Source of the DNA: an uncultured Bacteroidales bacterium
Lineage (GTDB): Bacteria > Bacteroidota > Bacteroidia > Bacteroidales > UBA932
Assembly (NCBI GenBank): GCA_900316045.1
Contig: ONBM01000005.1
Location: 1 to 49,426 of the forward strand
Reading direction: 5' to 3'
Length of the DNA stretch: 49,426 nucleotides
In this document: positions 26,658 through 35,395 of the stretch, piece after piece
Position numbering within the stretch: position 1 is the stretch's first letter
How the letters are laid out: each line of letters begins with the position of its first letter
The notes under the pieces: generated by a model
The model's input: only the letters and a program-made list of their open reading frames with translations
Told to the model about the DNA's origin: nothing
Database searches by the model: none
Made by a program: the position numbers and the translations under genes

Positions 26658-27658
26658 TCTTTCACGCAGCGTACTGAAGCATAAAATGTCTTATCCATTA
26701 TTCCAGAATGGACATCTGGCTCATCTACATAGATGAAACGCAATAAAGCCGTGCCATCATCATAGCTGCTCGATGTCCAGAACACAGCGTAATTGTTTAT
26801 TCCTTTGAACGTGTAGGAGTTATCCCTTGCGGTAACGTAGCCTACAGGTATCACAGACATTCCGCTCTTATTCGTGATGTTCACCTGCGGCCAATATTCC
26901 CACATCCTGCTGCCAAGGAAATAGGCATTAGCCATCATGCCGCCAGAGGCGTTCTTGAAATCTTCTCCTTTAGTGAAGATCGTGCCATCTGCTATTACTG
27001 AGTCTGCAAGCTGGCAGAACTCTTCGTCGGACGGCAGGTGCCAGCCTGAAGGGCAGGCGGTCCGGGCATCATTCCAGGTGTAGTACCGCCCGAAAATGTC
27101 GTCCATGATTTCGCAATTGAAGTATGAAATGCTTCCTGACGTCTTATATCCAAGGTTCTCCCTCATCCATGTGTTGCCGCCGAAGGTAGTCGTGAAATAC
27201 GTCTTTCCATCTCTTGAATCAGTGACAAAAGGGGAATCCTTGAACCCGAGGCCGGATACGGTAGAGTCGATGGTTGGATCTACTACGTAAATGGTTTTCG
27301 TCGCCGATGTCGAGGAGTAATCGTCTGCGAAAGCGGAACAAGAGACGGTGTACTCGCCGACCGCTGAAGGTGTCGTGCAATCCCAGCTTCCGTCACCCGT
27401 GCCGTCCTTCGTCTTCGTGGTATCTCTGGTACTGCTCCATGATGGCTTCCAACTGTATCCTATTCCAGATGTAGGAGTGGTGATTCCGGTCGGGGTGAGG
27501 GTGAGCGTCTCTCCCTTGCCAACAAAATCCGGAATTGAGAAGGTCAGCGTGCCGCTCATGTAATTGGTATCGGTGCTGTCATCTTTCTTATTATGGCAAG
27601 AAACCAAGACCAAAGGCAGCAGCATGGCCATCAATAAAATATTCTTTAATTTTCGCAT
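26654..27658 (-). CDS. FISUMP-domain surface lipoprotein
   Basis: The 334-residue lipoprotein has a lipobox (LPLVLVSC) and a C-terminal FISUMP domain (Fibrobacter succinogenes major paralogous domain), seen in DSRDGKTYFTTTFGGNTWMRENLGY, YYTWNDARTACPSGWHLPSDEEF and ASVRCVKD. Between them is a possible Ig-like domain (about residues 40-135). FISUMP proteins are exported and surface-located; their function is not settled. The frame continues upstream to 27709, but the ATG at 27658 (MRKLKNILL) gives a normal lipoprotein signal and follows a promoter. The end overlaps the LolA-like gene. Confidence 0.85.
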   Translation of the reverse strand: MRKLKNILLMAMLLPLVLVSCHNKKDDSTDTNYMSGTLTFSIPDFVGKGETLTLTPTGITTPTSGIGYSWKPSWSSTRDTTKTKDGTGDGSWDCTTPSAVGEYTVSCSAFADDYSSTSATKTIYVVDPTIDSTVSGLGFKDSPFVTDSRDGKTYFTTTFGGNTWMRENLGYKTSGSISYFNCEIMDDIFGRYYTWNDARTACPSGWHLPSDEEFCQLADSVIADGTIFTKGEDFKNASGGMMANAYFLGSRMWEYWPQVNITNKSGMSVIPVGYVTARDNSYTFKGINNYAVFWTSSSYDDGTALLRFIYVDEPDVHSGIMDKTFYASVRCVKD

Positions 27659-27666
27659 ATCATGAA

Positions 27667-27674
27667 CAAAGATA
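27667..27674 (-). promoter_or_regulatory. -7 element of the FISUMP gene
   Basis: The minus strand reads TATCTTTG, nine bases before the ATG at 27658, giving an almost leaderless transcript. A TTG 16 bases further upstream may be the -33 element. Confidence 0.5.
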
Positions 27675-27756
27675 GTCAATATTTTTTTAGCAAGCCGATT
27701 TAACAACAAAAACTAGTCCAACGGTAATGTGGATTGCCGCATAATTAATAATATTG

Positions 27757-27764
27757 TAAATTCG
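27757..27764 (+). promoter_or_regulatory. Possible -7 element of apbE
   Basis: TAAATTCG is one base off TAnnTTTG, with TTG at 27734-27736 twenty bases before it. The ATG follows at 27795. Confidence 0.3.
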
Positions 27765-27794
27765 CAGCCGTAAATCCGCTGCGGATATAAGAAT

Positions 27795-28766
27795 ATGAAA
27801 AGATTATCGTTGATATTCCTCATGGCGTTATCTGTGTCCTGTTCCAAGGGGCCTGAATATATTCAGGTCACGGGCCAGGCGCAAGGAGGGACATATTCAG
27901 TGAAAATGAACATCAAGGGTGTCAAGGCTAAACCCGAGGCTATTCGTTCTTCCATTGACTCGATACTCACACTGATTGATACGACGTTGTCTGGCTACAA
28001 TAAAAAGTCTATCTTGAGCAGGCGCAATGCGGGGGAGGCAGTAGTGCTGAATGACATGTTCAAGAATATATTGAAAAGATCCCGGGAATATTTTGACGTG
28101 ACTGGCGGTGCTCTTGATGTGGCTGCGGGACCGCTTTTCGATGCGTGGGGCTTCGGTTTCACCACCGATTCTCTGCCGTCTAGTGAGAAGATTGACAGCA
28201 TTCTGTCAGTGTGCGGCATGAAGCATTTGGGCGAGCATAGCGTTTTGAATTTTAATTCCATCGCTCAGGGCTACTCGGCTGATGTGGTGGCGTCGTATCT
28301 GCATTCTGTCGGGGTGAGGGACATGCTGGTGGACATTGGGGAGATTTATTGTGAGGGGTTGAATCCGAACGGGAAGCCGTGGACGATCGCAATCGACAGG
28401 CCTGTGGATGGGAACGTGTTTCCTGGTCAGGATATAGATGGAATCTGGCAGGGAAATGGTGCCGGATGCGGGGTAGTGACTTCGGGGAATTACCGGAAGT
28501 TCTATGAGAAAGACGGAAAGAAATATTCCCATACCATCGACCCGCGCACAGGCTACCCGGTGAGTCATAATCTGCTGAGCGCTACTATCGTGGCTTCGAA
28601 TGCTACAGATGCCGATGCCTTTGCTACATATTGCATGGTTATCGGCTTGGATGAAGCCAAGTCGTTCATCCTTTCTCGTCCCGATCTCGAAGGTTATCTG
28701 ATTTACGACAGCCTAGGCTCCATGGCCGAGTGGGCATCGCCGGGATTCAATTTGATCAGTAAATAA
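27795..28766 (+). CDS. apbE: FAD:protein FMN transferase (ApbE)
   Basis: ApbE attaches FMN covalently to threonine residues of proteins such as NqrB/NqrC and RnfG outside the inner membrane. The 323-residue lipoprotein has a lipobox (ALSVSC). Family motifs are ALDVAAGPLFDAWGFG, FNSIAQGYSADVVA, LVDIGEIYCEG, TSGNYRKFYEKDGKKYSHTIDPRTG and the metal-binding DADAFATYCMV. The length is normal. No nqr or rnf genes occur in the window. It is convergent with truB, with a long imperfect hairpin between them. Confidence 0.94.
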   Translation: MKRLSLIFLMALSVSCSKGPEYIQVTGQAQGGTYSVKMNIKGVKAKPEAIRSSIDSILTLIDTTLSGYNKKSILSRRNAGEAVVLNDMFKNILKRSREYFDVTGGALDVAAGPLFDAWGFGFTTDSLPSSEKIDSILSVCGMKHLGEHSVLNFNSIAQGYSADVVASYLHSVGVRDMLVDIGEIYCEGLNPNGKPWTIAIDRPVDGNVFPGQDIDGIWQGNGAGCGVVTSGNYRKFYEKDGKKYSHTIDPRTGYPVSHNLLSATIVASNATDADAFATYCMVIGLDEAKSFILSRPDLEGYLIYDSLGSMAEWASPGFNLISK

Positions 28767-28786
28767 TCGCAGTCAAGTCATCCTCC

Positions 28787-28834
28787 GGAAGTTATCCTGA
28801 GCGGCTGAAAAAATGCTGCTCAGTCCGAACTTCC
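28787..28834. repeat. Long imperfect inverted repeat between apbE and truB
   Basis: GGAAGTT (28787-28793) pairs with AACTTCC (28828-28834), and inside it CTGAGCGGC pairs with GCTGCTCAG (28797-28823) with one mismatch. There is no T tract. It lies between convergent genes and could be a terminator, or a decayed palindromic element. Confidence 0.6.
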
Positions 28835-28861
28835 CGTCGGCTGCCATAATGAACGTTTTGT

Positions 28862-29731
28862 TTAGGATGTGAGTAGTCCCATTGCTTGGGGTATGGTGAG
28901 GGCTGTGTCGGTGGTGAAGCCGCCTGAGCGGGTGCGGCGGAGGGAGTCGAGGGTGGCTCCGGTGCCGAGGGCTTCGCCGATGTCTCTAGCGAGTGCCCTT
29001 ATGTATGTGCCTTTGCTGCAGGCTATGCGGATGTCTGCATGAGGTAGATGCAATGAGGATATGTCTGTGACGTTTATCCTTGGGTTCGGTCGCAGGGGGT
29101 CAGGGTCCGGTTGCGATGAATCATAACAGGAGCTTGGCAATCTTTCTTCGGAATATGGCAGAGGTGGCTGTCCGTCTGGCGCAAAACTCAGTAGTTCTAT
29201 TGCCGAGATATTGATTATCTGTTTGTTCAGGGTTTCGGCGACGGAATGGTCAAAATCCGGCATCACGTCATTTTTTTGAAGATGAGCGTCACGGTACTGC
29301 TTGCGGGCAAGTTCATATGCCCGGACTCCGTCAATGGATTTTGCCGAGAAGAGCGGTGCAATCTGCTCCTGCTCCCCGAGAAAACCCGGCAATATATTCC
29401 TGATGTTTTCTTCGTTGACTTGATCCGTAGGATAAGCATGGTCGATGGCTTTCTCAAGGTCGTAGGAAGGCGTGGTGGCTCCGAAAGAAATGCCTGCGAC
29501 ATATTCTTTGCCCTCTTTCTGCAGTTCCTCGGCAAGCTTGGTCGCCTTTCCTATGCACACCAGCAGCACCCCCGTGGCCAGAGGATCCAGCGTCCCGGCA
29601 TGGCCTACCTTCAGATTTTTCTTATGGAAATGCCTGCACGCAGCCCATTTCAGCTTCCGGATCACGTCTGCAGACGTCCACCGGTACGGCTTGTCCACAG
29701 GGATGATTATCCCACCTGGAAAGTCGCCCAT
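28862..29731 (-). CDS. truB: tRNA pseudouridine-55 synthase with an internal insertion
   Basis: TruB makes pseudouridine 55 in the T loop of tRNAs. The 289-residue protein has the catalytic aspartate D49 in VGHAGTLDPLATG, and CSKGTYIRALARDIG near the C terminus. Typical Bacteroidota TruB are around 230-240 residues. The excess lies at about residues 184-226, a proline- and serine-rich, low-complexity stretch (for example SSQPDPDPLRPNPR) between two conserved parts. ATG 29731 (MGDFPGG) fits the family start; an in-frame GTG at 29791, overlapping the rpiB stop, is possible. It is the last gene of the cvpA-tsaB-rpiB-truB operon. Confidence 0.9.
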   Translation of the reverse strand: MGDFPGGIIIPVDKPYRWTSADVIRKLKWAACRHFHKKNLKVGHAGTLDPLATGVLLVCIGKATKLAEELQKEGKEYVAGISFGATTPSYDLEKAIDHAYPTDQVNEENIRNILPGFLGEQEQIAPLFSAKSIDGVRAYELARKQYRDAHLQKNDVMPDFDHSVAETLNKQIINISAIELLSFAPDGQPPLPYSEERLPSSCYDSSQPDPDPLRPNPRINVTDISSLHLPHADIRIACSKGTYIRALARDIGEALGTGATLDSLRRTRSGGFTTDTALTIPQAMGLLTS

Positions 29732-29790
29732 GTCGCAGGAGAGCTTGCTGCCAAGGAGAATCTTGTCCGCTATCAGAACCTTTTCTTCCA

Positions 29791-30219
29791 CTACACTGGA
29801 ATCTTGTCGATTCGTCTCTGGTGGCGGCCCCCCTCGAATTGGGTGGAAAGCCACGTGTTCAGGATGCGTGTCGCCATCGGGTAAGAAATGAATCTGGCAG
29901 GCATCACTAGCACATTCGCATTGTTGTGAGCCTTCACCAGGCGGCCGATCTCGCTGTTCCATGCCAGCCCGGCACGCACTCCCTGATGCTTGTTGAGAGT
30001 AATGGACATGCCATTCCCAGTTCCGCAGAGGGCGACTCCAAGGTCAACCTTTCCCTTTTCCACGGCCTCGGCCAGAGGATGGGCGTAGTCAGGATAGTCG
30101 CAACTTACTTCGGAATCGGTTCCGAAATCCACAACCTCATATCCCTTTTTCTTTAATAATTCCACCAACCTGGTCTTATATTCATAACCAGCGTGGTCGC
30201 TTGCCATACCTATTTTCAT
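29791..30219 (-). CDS. rpiB: Ribose-5-phosphate isomerase B
   Basis: RpiB converts ribulose-5-phosphate and ribose-5-phosphate in the pentose phosphate pathway. The 142-residue protein has the start MKIGMASDHAGYEYK, YPDYAHPLAEAV and VALCGTGNGMSI with the active-site cysteine, and ends with the conserved HxxRIxKI-like segment (HQRRIDKI). It lies five bases after tsaB. Allose-6-phosphate isomerases are close relatives, but a housekeeping operon favours RpiB. Confidence 0.94.
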   Translation of the reverse strand: MKIGMASDHAGYEYKTRLVELLKKKGYEVVDFGTDSEVSCDYPDYAHPLAEAVEKGKVDLGVALCGTGNGMSITLNKHQGVRAGLAWNSEIGRLVKAHNNANVLVMPARFISYPMATRILNTWLSTQFEGGRHQRRIDKIPV

Positions 30220-30224
30220 GATAT

Positions 30225-30917
30225 TCAGAATATTTTGTGTTTGCTAACAGTCGCGATGAATTCCTTCAGATAGAAGGGCTCAAAATAGGCCACATCCTCG
30301 AATTTCCTGGCTCTGAATGCTTCAACCGCAGGATGTAGCATGGATGAAGCTTTTGGGCAGCATTGCTCGAAGTAAGCATTCGGCGATGCAATTACATCCT
30401 TGCATTTTTCGGCTCCGTCTCCAATGAAAAGTACCGGCCCCTCAGAAAGCCGAGAGGCAAAAGTCTCGCCATCCACCACCTGAGCCACGGTAGGCGATAC
30501 CTGATGTCCGTCTGGAGAGAAAACTCCTGTATACACTTCCATTCTACGAGCATCGATCATTGGCACGACATATTTGCAACCATCTGGAAGAAGCCCGCCA
30601 TCGATCGCCTGCCAGACCAGCGTGTCCAAGGTTCCGACTGAAATCAGAGGAATTCCTGCCCCAAAGCAGAGCCCTTTTGCAGTTGAAACACCCACTCGTA
30701 GTCCGGTGTAGGAACCTGGGCCTTTGCTCACGCACACCGCACTGCAATCCTTGACTGCCAGGCCCCTGTCGTCAAGCATCTCTTTCACGAAAGAAGCTGT
30801 CATGGACGCATGCGCGTGAGGCTCTGAACTCTTCTTGAAAGAGACAATCTTCGCATCTTCTGCCAGGGCAGCGGAGCAAAGGGAGGTAGAAGTCTCAATT
30901 AATATTATTCTTTCCAT
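30225..30917 (-). CDS. tsaB: tRNA threonylcarbamoyladenosine protein TsaB
   Basis: TsaB is the scaffold partner of TsaD and TsaE in t6A37 formation in tRNA. The 230-residue ASKHA-fold protein begins ILIETSTSLCSAALAED, and has KGPGSYTGLRVGVSTAKGLCFG, the TsaB signature. It lacks the HxxxH metal site of TsaD, as expected. Its start overlaps the cvpA stop by one base, and rpiB follows after five bases. The YrdC-type synthase acting before it is at 6131-6754. Confidence 0.93.
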   Translation of the reverse strand: MERIILIETSTSLCSAALAEDAKIVSFKKSSEPHAHASMTASFVKEMLDDRGLAVKDCSAVCVSKGPGSYTGLRVGVSTAKGLCFGAGIPLISVGTLDTLVWQAIDGGLLPDGCKYVVPMIDARRMEVYTGVFSPDGHQVSPTVAQVVDGETFASRLSEGPVLFIGDGAEKCKDVIASPNAYFEQCCPKASSMLHPAVEAFRARKFEDVAYFEPFYLKEFIATVSKHKIF

Positions 30918-31411
30918 TAATTATTGAATATCATCTGTTTAATATAAGGGAACACGGCGTCTGAAACTGATTTCATCGGCCCATAGAACGCAGATGCAGA
31001 GAGGGTTTCCGGCTTTACGAGATCGAACTTCGAGTTGATTGCATCGAAGAGCAGGACCGCCAGCCCGACCATCAGGAACACTTTCACGAAAGCAAAGACT
31101 ACGCCAAGCAGTTTGTCTGCCCACCCGAGAAGAACCAGCTTCACCACTCCGGATAGCACCTTTCCAAGAAGTTCCAGCAGGAGGACCACCACTATGAATA
31201 TGATGACGAAGGCAATCACCTGAAGAACCGTCCCGGACGCATCCATGTAGGGGCTGAGCCAGCCTGCTACGAGCGATGAAAACTTGAAAGACATCCATGC
31301 CCCAAGCAACACAGCTATTATTGAGACGGCCTGCCAGATGAATCCTTTCCGGATGCCGTAGAACAGTGCCGGAATGAAGCAAACCAATATTATTATGTCT
31401 ATTACGTTCAT
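30917..31411 (-). CDS. CvpA family membrane protein
   Basis: The 164-residue protein has four membrane segments (NVIDIIILVCFIPALFYGIRKGF first) and the CvpA pattern of glycine and tryptophan residues (GAWMSFKFS). CvpA is needed for colicin V production in E. coli and for envelope stability in several bacteria; the mechanism is unknown. It is the first gene of the cvpA-tsaB-rpiB-truB operon and is divergent from ileS. Confidence 0.88.
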   Translation of the reverse strand: MNVIDIIILVCFIPALFYGIRKGFIWQAVSIIAVLLGAWMSFKFSSLVAGWLSPYMDASGTVLQVIAFVIIFIVVVLLLELLGKVLSGVVKLVLLGWADKLLGVVFAFVKVFLMVGLAVLLFDAINSKFDLVKPETLSASAFYGPMKSVSDAVFPYIKQMIFNN

Positions 31412-31417
31412 CCTCTA

Positions 31418-31448
31418 TTGTTAAAAAATGGGGAATTGCCTATCTTTG
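31418..31448 (+). promoter_or_regulatory. Promoter of ileS
   Basis: TTG at 31418-31420, 20 bases, TATCTTTG at 31441-31448. A leader of about 55 bases follows before the ATG at 31509. Confidence 0.7.
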
Positions 31449-31489
31449 CAAACTAAAATTCTGTGAGTCTCGAAGAACTTTACAGATTA

Positions 31490-31520
31490 CAAAATTAGAA
31501 ATTTAATCATGACATTCAAA
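31490..31520 (-). promoter_or_regulatory. Possible promoter of the cvpA operon inside the ileS start
   Basis: On the minus strand TTTG (31520-31517), 19 bases, then TAATTTTG (31497-31490). The spacing is ideal, but the -33 element lies inside the first ileS codons. It may be coincidence. Confidence 0.4.
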
Positions 31521-34500
31521 GAGTACAAAGGCCTTGATTTGGTCGCGACAGGAAATGAAATTCTGGAACGTTGGAAGAAAAATCACGCATTCGAGAAATC
31601 TCTCGAGCTGAGAGATGGGGCTCCAGAGTTCATTTTCTTTGAGGGGCCGCCTTCCGCCAATGGAAAGCCGGGCATTCACCATGTGATGGCTCGTTCCATA
31701 AAGGATGCTATTTGTCGGTATAAGACGCAGACAGGCTTCAAGGTTAATCGTCGCGCTGGGTGGGACACTCATGGCCTGCCGGTGGAGATTGGCGTCGAGA
31801 AGAAGCTCGGAATACATAAGGACGACATCGGGACTAAGATTTCCGTCGAGGACTATAACCGCACCTGCCGCGAAGAGGTGATGAAATACACCGCCGAATG
31901 GGAGAACATGACCGAGCGAGTGGGCTACTGGGTGGATATGAACGACCCTTACATCACCTACGACAATCGTTACATCGAGACCCTGTGGTACCTTCTGAAA
32001 AATATTTATAAAAAAGGATTGCTCTACAAGGGCTATTCCATACAGCCGTACTCTCCGTCTGATGGCACCGGACTTAGTTCGCATGAGCTGAATCAGCCTG
32101 GGTGCTACAAGGAAGTTAGCGACACTACGGCGACAGTGCAATTCGAGGTCATAAAGGATGAAAAGAGTCAGATGCTCTACGAGGGTAAGAATCTGCCTGT
32201 CTATTTCATCGCGTGGACCACTACGCCTTGGACTCTTCCTTCCAATACCTCTCTGTGCGTCGGTCCGAAAATCGACTATGTAAGAGTTCATTCATTCAAT
32301 CCTTATACTGGAAGCGAGGCGGTCTATGTCGTGGCTAAAGCCTTGGTGAGCGCTTGGTTCAATGAAAAAGCTTCCGGAATTCCTTTCAATGAATACAAAA
32401 AAGGCGACAAGCTGGTGCCATACGAGGTGCTGGATGGCACTTTCAAAGGAACTGATTTAGTTGGAATTCATTACAAGCAGCTGATTCCTTGGTTCAAGCC
32501 TGTCCAGGAGGGCGAGGCTTTCAGGGTGATCTCCGGCGATTACGTGACAACGGAAGATGGAACAGGAATAGTCCACATTGCCAATACTTTCGGAGCCGAC
32601 GACAAGAGGGTGGCAGAGAATTTCGGCGTGCCGCCGATCATGGTCATCGACAAAGACGGCAAGATGCAGGCTCAGGTGGATCACGATGGCAGATTCTACC
32701 CATTGGAAGACCTTGATCCTGAATATGTAAAAGAATATGTCGATCCGTCCTACAAGGAATTTGCCGGGCGCTATGTGAAGAATGCCTTCGATGACAGTCT
32801 TCCTGCAGATGCGCCAACGCTTGATTTCGATCTCTGCATGATGATGAAGCAGGACGGCAGGCTGTTCAAAATGATGAAGCACGTGCACAGCTATCCTCAT
32901 TCCTGGAGAACTGACAAGCCTGTGCTGTACTATCCTCTAGACGCATGGTTCATAAAGACTTCTGCGGTGAAGGATCAGATGGTGGCCCTGAACAAGAACA
33001 TCGTCTGGAAGCCAGAATCCACAGGGACTGGGCGATTCGGGCAGTGGCTTGAGAATATTCAGGACTGGAACCTGTCCAGGAGCCGTTTCTGGGGCACTCC
33101 GCTCCCGATATGGCGTACCGATGACGCGAAGGAGGAAATCTGCATAGGCTCGCTGAAGGAATTATATTCAGAAATCGAGAAAAGCGTGGCAGCTGGCTTC
33201 ATGAAGTCTAATCCGCTCAAAGACAAAGGATTCGATCCTGAAGACATGAGCAAGGCGAACTATGACAAGATCGACCTGCACCGCCCTTACGTCGATAACA
33301 TATTCCTTGTAAGCCCTTCTGGCAAGAAAATGACTCGCGAGAGCGACCTTATTGATGTCTGGTTCGATTCTGGCGCAATGCCTTACGCTCAGGAAGGACT
33401 TCGCAATCTTGGCACGAAGCAATTCGGAGCTACGGCGGATTTCATCGCCGAGGGTGTCGATCAGACCAGAGGCTGGTTCTATACGCTGCACGCCATACAC
33501 ACTATGGTGAGCGGCACGCCGGCGTTCAAGCACGTTATCTCCAACGGCTTGGTTCTGGACAAGAACGGCAACAAGATGAGCAAGAGGTTAGGCAATGCCG
33601 TGGATCCTTTTGAAGAGCTGGATAAATTCGGGGCTGATGCGCTCAGGTGGTACATGCTCACTAACGCCCAGCCTTGGGACAACCTGAAATTCGATGAAGA
33701 AGGCGTGGACGAGGTGCGCAGGAAGTTTTTCGGGACGCTCTATAACACATATTCATTCTTTGCCCTCTACGCCAACATCGACAATTTCGATCCATCGGCG
33801 GCGAAGGTTCCTTATTCGAAGCGGCCAGAGATTGACCGCTGGGTAATTTCCCTGCTGAACTCGCTGATTTCCAAGGTGAGGGCGGCATATGAGGATTACG
33901 ATGTGACGACGGCTGGCCGGCTCATCCAGGATTTTGTTTGCGACGATGTCAGCAACTGGTATGTGCGCCTGAACAGAAAACGTTTCTGGGGTGGGAAGAT
34001 GGACGAGGATAAGCTTGCGGCTTATCAGACTCTCTATGAGGTGCTTACGGACGTGGCGGTGCTTTCCGCCCCAATAGCTCCGTTCTATATGGACAGGCTT
34101 TATCTGGACCTCGTGCCAAGGGGAGAGGAGTCCGTGCATTATGTGATGATGCCTGATGCGGACGCATCGGTCATCGATTCGGATTTGGAGGAGAGGATGA
34201 AACTGGCTCAAAAGGCAACCTCTATGATTTTGGCTCTCCGCAGGAAGGTGTCCATAAAGGTTCGCCAGCCGCTGCAGAAAATCATGATTCCAGTTATCTC
34301 GGACAAGGTGCGCAAGCAGTTGGAAGCCGTTGAGAAACTGATTCTTGGCGAGGTTAACGTGAAGGAAGTTGAATATATTTCCGACACGACAGGGATAATC
34401 ACGAAGAAAATCAAGCCGAACTTCAAGACGCTCGGCAAGGCTTACGGCAGGCAGATGAAGGAAATAGCCCAGGCGTTCGGAAATATGGACCAGGCGACTA

Positions 34501-34955
34501 TCGGGGCGATTCAGGGCGCGGAGGCTGCCGGTGAGACATATTCGTTGAGTCTTCCTTCGGGCGAAGTAGTGCTGAGACCGGGCGATTATGAGATTTCTTC
34601 AGAGGATATGCCAGGCTGGCTGGTGGCTGGCGACGGCCCTCTGACTGTCGCTTTGGATGTGCAGATCAGCGAGGCTCTCAGGAAGGAGGGGATAGCGCGA
34701 GAGCTCGTGAATAGGATTCAGAACCTGAGAAAGGACAGCGGCTTCGAAGTGACTGATAGGATTAATGCAATAATCTATGCTTCAGGCGATTATGATGACG
34801 TTAAGGCCGCTGTGGACGAAAATATTGATATGATCGGAGCCCAAACGTTAGCAGTTTCGACAATTGTATGTAAATTTGCAGACGCAGTTCCGGATGCAGC
34901 CGTCATCGACTGGGATGGATCTGAAATGAAGATGAAACTTCAAAAAGTAAACTAA
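31509..34955 (+). CDS. ileS: Isoleucyl-tRNA synthetase
   Basis: IleRS charges tRNA-Ile and edits valine. The 1148-residue class I enzyme has a HIGH-type motif (GIHH, residues 55-58, with PPSANGKPG before it) and KMSKR at 689-693. The editing domain (CP1) lies between them, with WTTTPWTLPSNTSL and the GTGIVHIANTFGADD segment. The C-terminal part is long with no CxxC zinc site that I can see, as in the longer IleRS clade of eukaryotic type. Divergent from cvpA; the dksA-like gene follows after 11 bases. Confidence 0.96.
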   Translation: MTFKEYKGLDLVATGNEILERWKKNHAFEKSLELRDGAPEFIFFEGPPSANGKPGIHHVMARSIKDAICRYKTQTGFKVNRRAGWDTHGLPVEIGVEKKLGIHKDDIGTKISVEDYNRTCREEVMKYTAEWENMTERVGYWVDMNDPYITYDNRYIETLWYLLKNIYKKGLLYKGYSIQPYSPSDGTGLSSHELNQPGCYKEVSDTTATVQFEVIKDEKSQMLYEGKNLPVYFIAWTTTPWTLPSNTSLCVGPKIDYVRVHSFNPYTGSEAVYVVAKALVSAWFNEKASGIPFNEYKKGDKLVPYEVLDGTFKGTDLVGIHYKQLIPWFKPVQEGEAFRVISGDYVTTEDGTGIVHIANTFGADDKRVAENFGVPPIMVIDKDGKMQAQVDHDGRFYPLEDLDPEYVKEYVDPSYKEFAGRYVKNAFDDSLPADAPTLDFDLCMMMKQDGRLFKMMKHVHSYPHSWRTDKPVLYYPLDAWFIKTSAVKDQMVALNKNIVWKPESTGTGRFGQWLENIQDWNLSRSRFWGTPLPIWRTDDAKEEICIGSLKELYSEIEKSVAAGFMKSNPLKDKGFDPEDMSKANYDKIDLHRPYVDNIFLVSPSGKKMTRESDLIDVWFDSGAMPYAQEGLRNLGTKQFGATADFIAEGVDQTRGWFYTLHAIHTMVSGTPAFKHVISNGLVLDKNGNKMSKRLGNAVDPFEELDKFGADALRWYMLTNAQPWDNLKFDEEGVDEVRRKFFGTLYNTYSFFALYANIDNFDPSAAKVPYSKRPEIDRWVISLLNSLISKVRAAYEDYDVTTAGRLIQDFVCDDVSNWYVRLNRKRFWGGKMDEDKLAAYQTLYEVLTDVAVLSAPIAPFYMDRLYLDLVPRGEESVHYVMMPDADASVIDSDLEERMKLAQKATSMILALRRKVSIKVRQPLQKIMIPVISDKVRKQLEAVEKLILGEVNVKEVEYISDTTGIITKKIKPNFKTLGKAYGRQMKEIAQAFGNMDQATIGAIQGAEAAGETYSLSLPSGEVVLRPGDYEISSEDMPGWLVAGDGPLTVALDVQISEALRKEGIARELVNRIQNLRKDSGFEVTDRINAIIYASGDYDDVKAAVDENIDMIGAQTLAVSTIVCKFADAVPDAAVIDWDGSEMKMKLQKVN

Positions 34956-34966
34956 ACTATATTGCT

Positions 34967-35395
34967 ATGGCTAAAGAAGATACAAGCAAGGTCGTTCCCG
35001 CAGAAGAGAGGACGCGCTACAGCGATGAAGAGCTTGAAGAATTCAGGCAAATCATCAATGACATGCTTGCCAAGGCGAGGAAGGAATATGACACCCTTCG
35101 CCAGGTGATAATGCACAATGGCAGCAATGACATCGAAGACACAACTCCGTCATTCAAGACAGTCGAGGATGATGGCGCTTATCAGCTTAGCAAGGAAGAA
35201 GCAAGCCAGCTGGCTCAGAGACAATACAAATTCATCCAGAATCTGGAGGCTGCCTTGGTGAGAATAGAGAATAAGACTTACGGAATATGCCGCGTCACGG
35301 GGAAACTCATCCCGAAGGAGAGGCTTCGCCTGGTTCCTCACGCAACTCTTACCGTAGAGGCTAAAGAAATGCTTGCTAAGAAAGGTCAGAATTAG
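34967..35395 (+). CDS. DksA/TraR-like protein without full zinc finger
   Basis: The 142-residue protein resembles the DksA/TraR family, whose members bind RNA polymerase secondary channel: an acidic N-terminal helical coil (about residues 18-50) and C-terminal YGICRVTGKLIPKERLRLVPHATLTVEAK. Of the four zinc cysteines of DksA only one remains (GICR), as is usual for the Bacteroidota members I know. It lies between ileS and lspA in an operon; its stop TAG overlaps the GTG start of lspA by one base. Confidence 0.86.
   Translation: MAKEDTSKVVPAEERTRYSDEELEEFRQIINDMLAKARKEYDTLRQVIMHNGSNDIEDTTPSFKTVEDDGAYQLSKEEASQLAQRQYKFIQNLEAALVRIENKTYGICRVTGKLIPKERLRLVPHATLTVEAKEMLAKKGQN

Noticed and set aside
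29731..29791. GTG at 29791 as the truB start, coupled to the rpiB stop
   Set aside because: The added 20 residues are not typical for the family; ATG at 29731 is preferred, though the GTG cannot be ruled out.
34967..35395. Missing cysteines in the DksA-like protein as a defect
   Set aside because: The loss of the zinc cysteines is, to my knowledge, usual in the Bacteroidota members.
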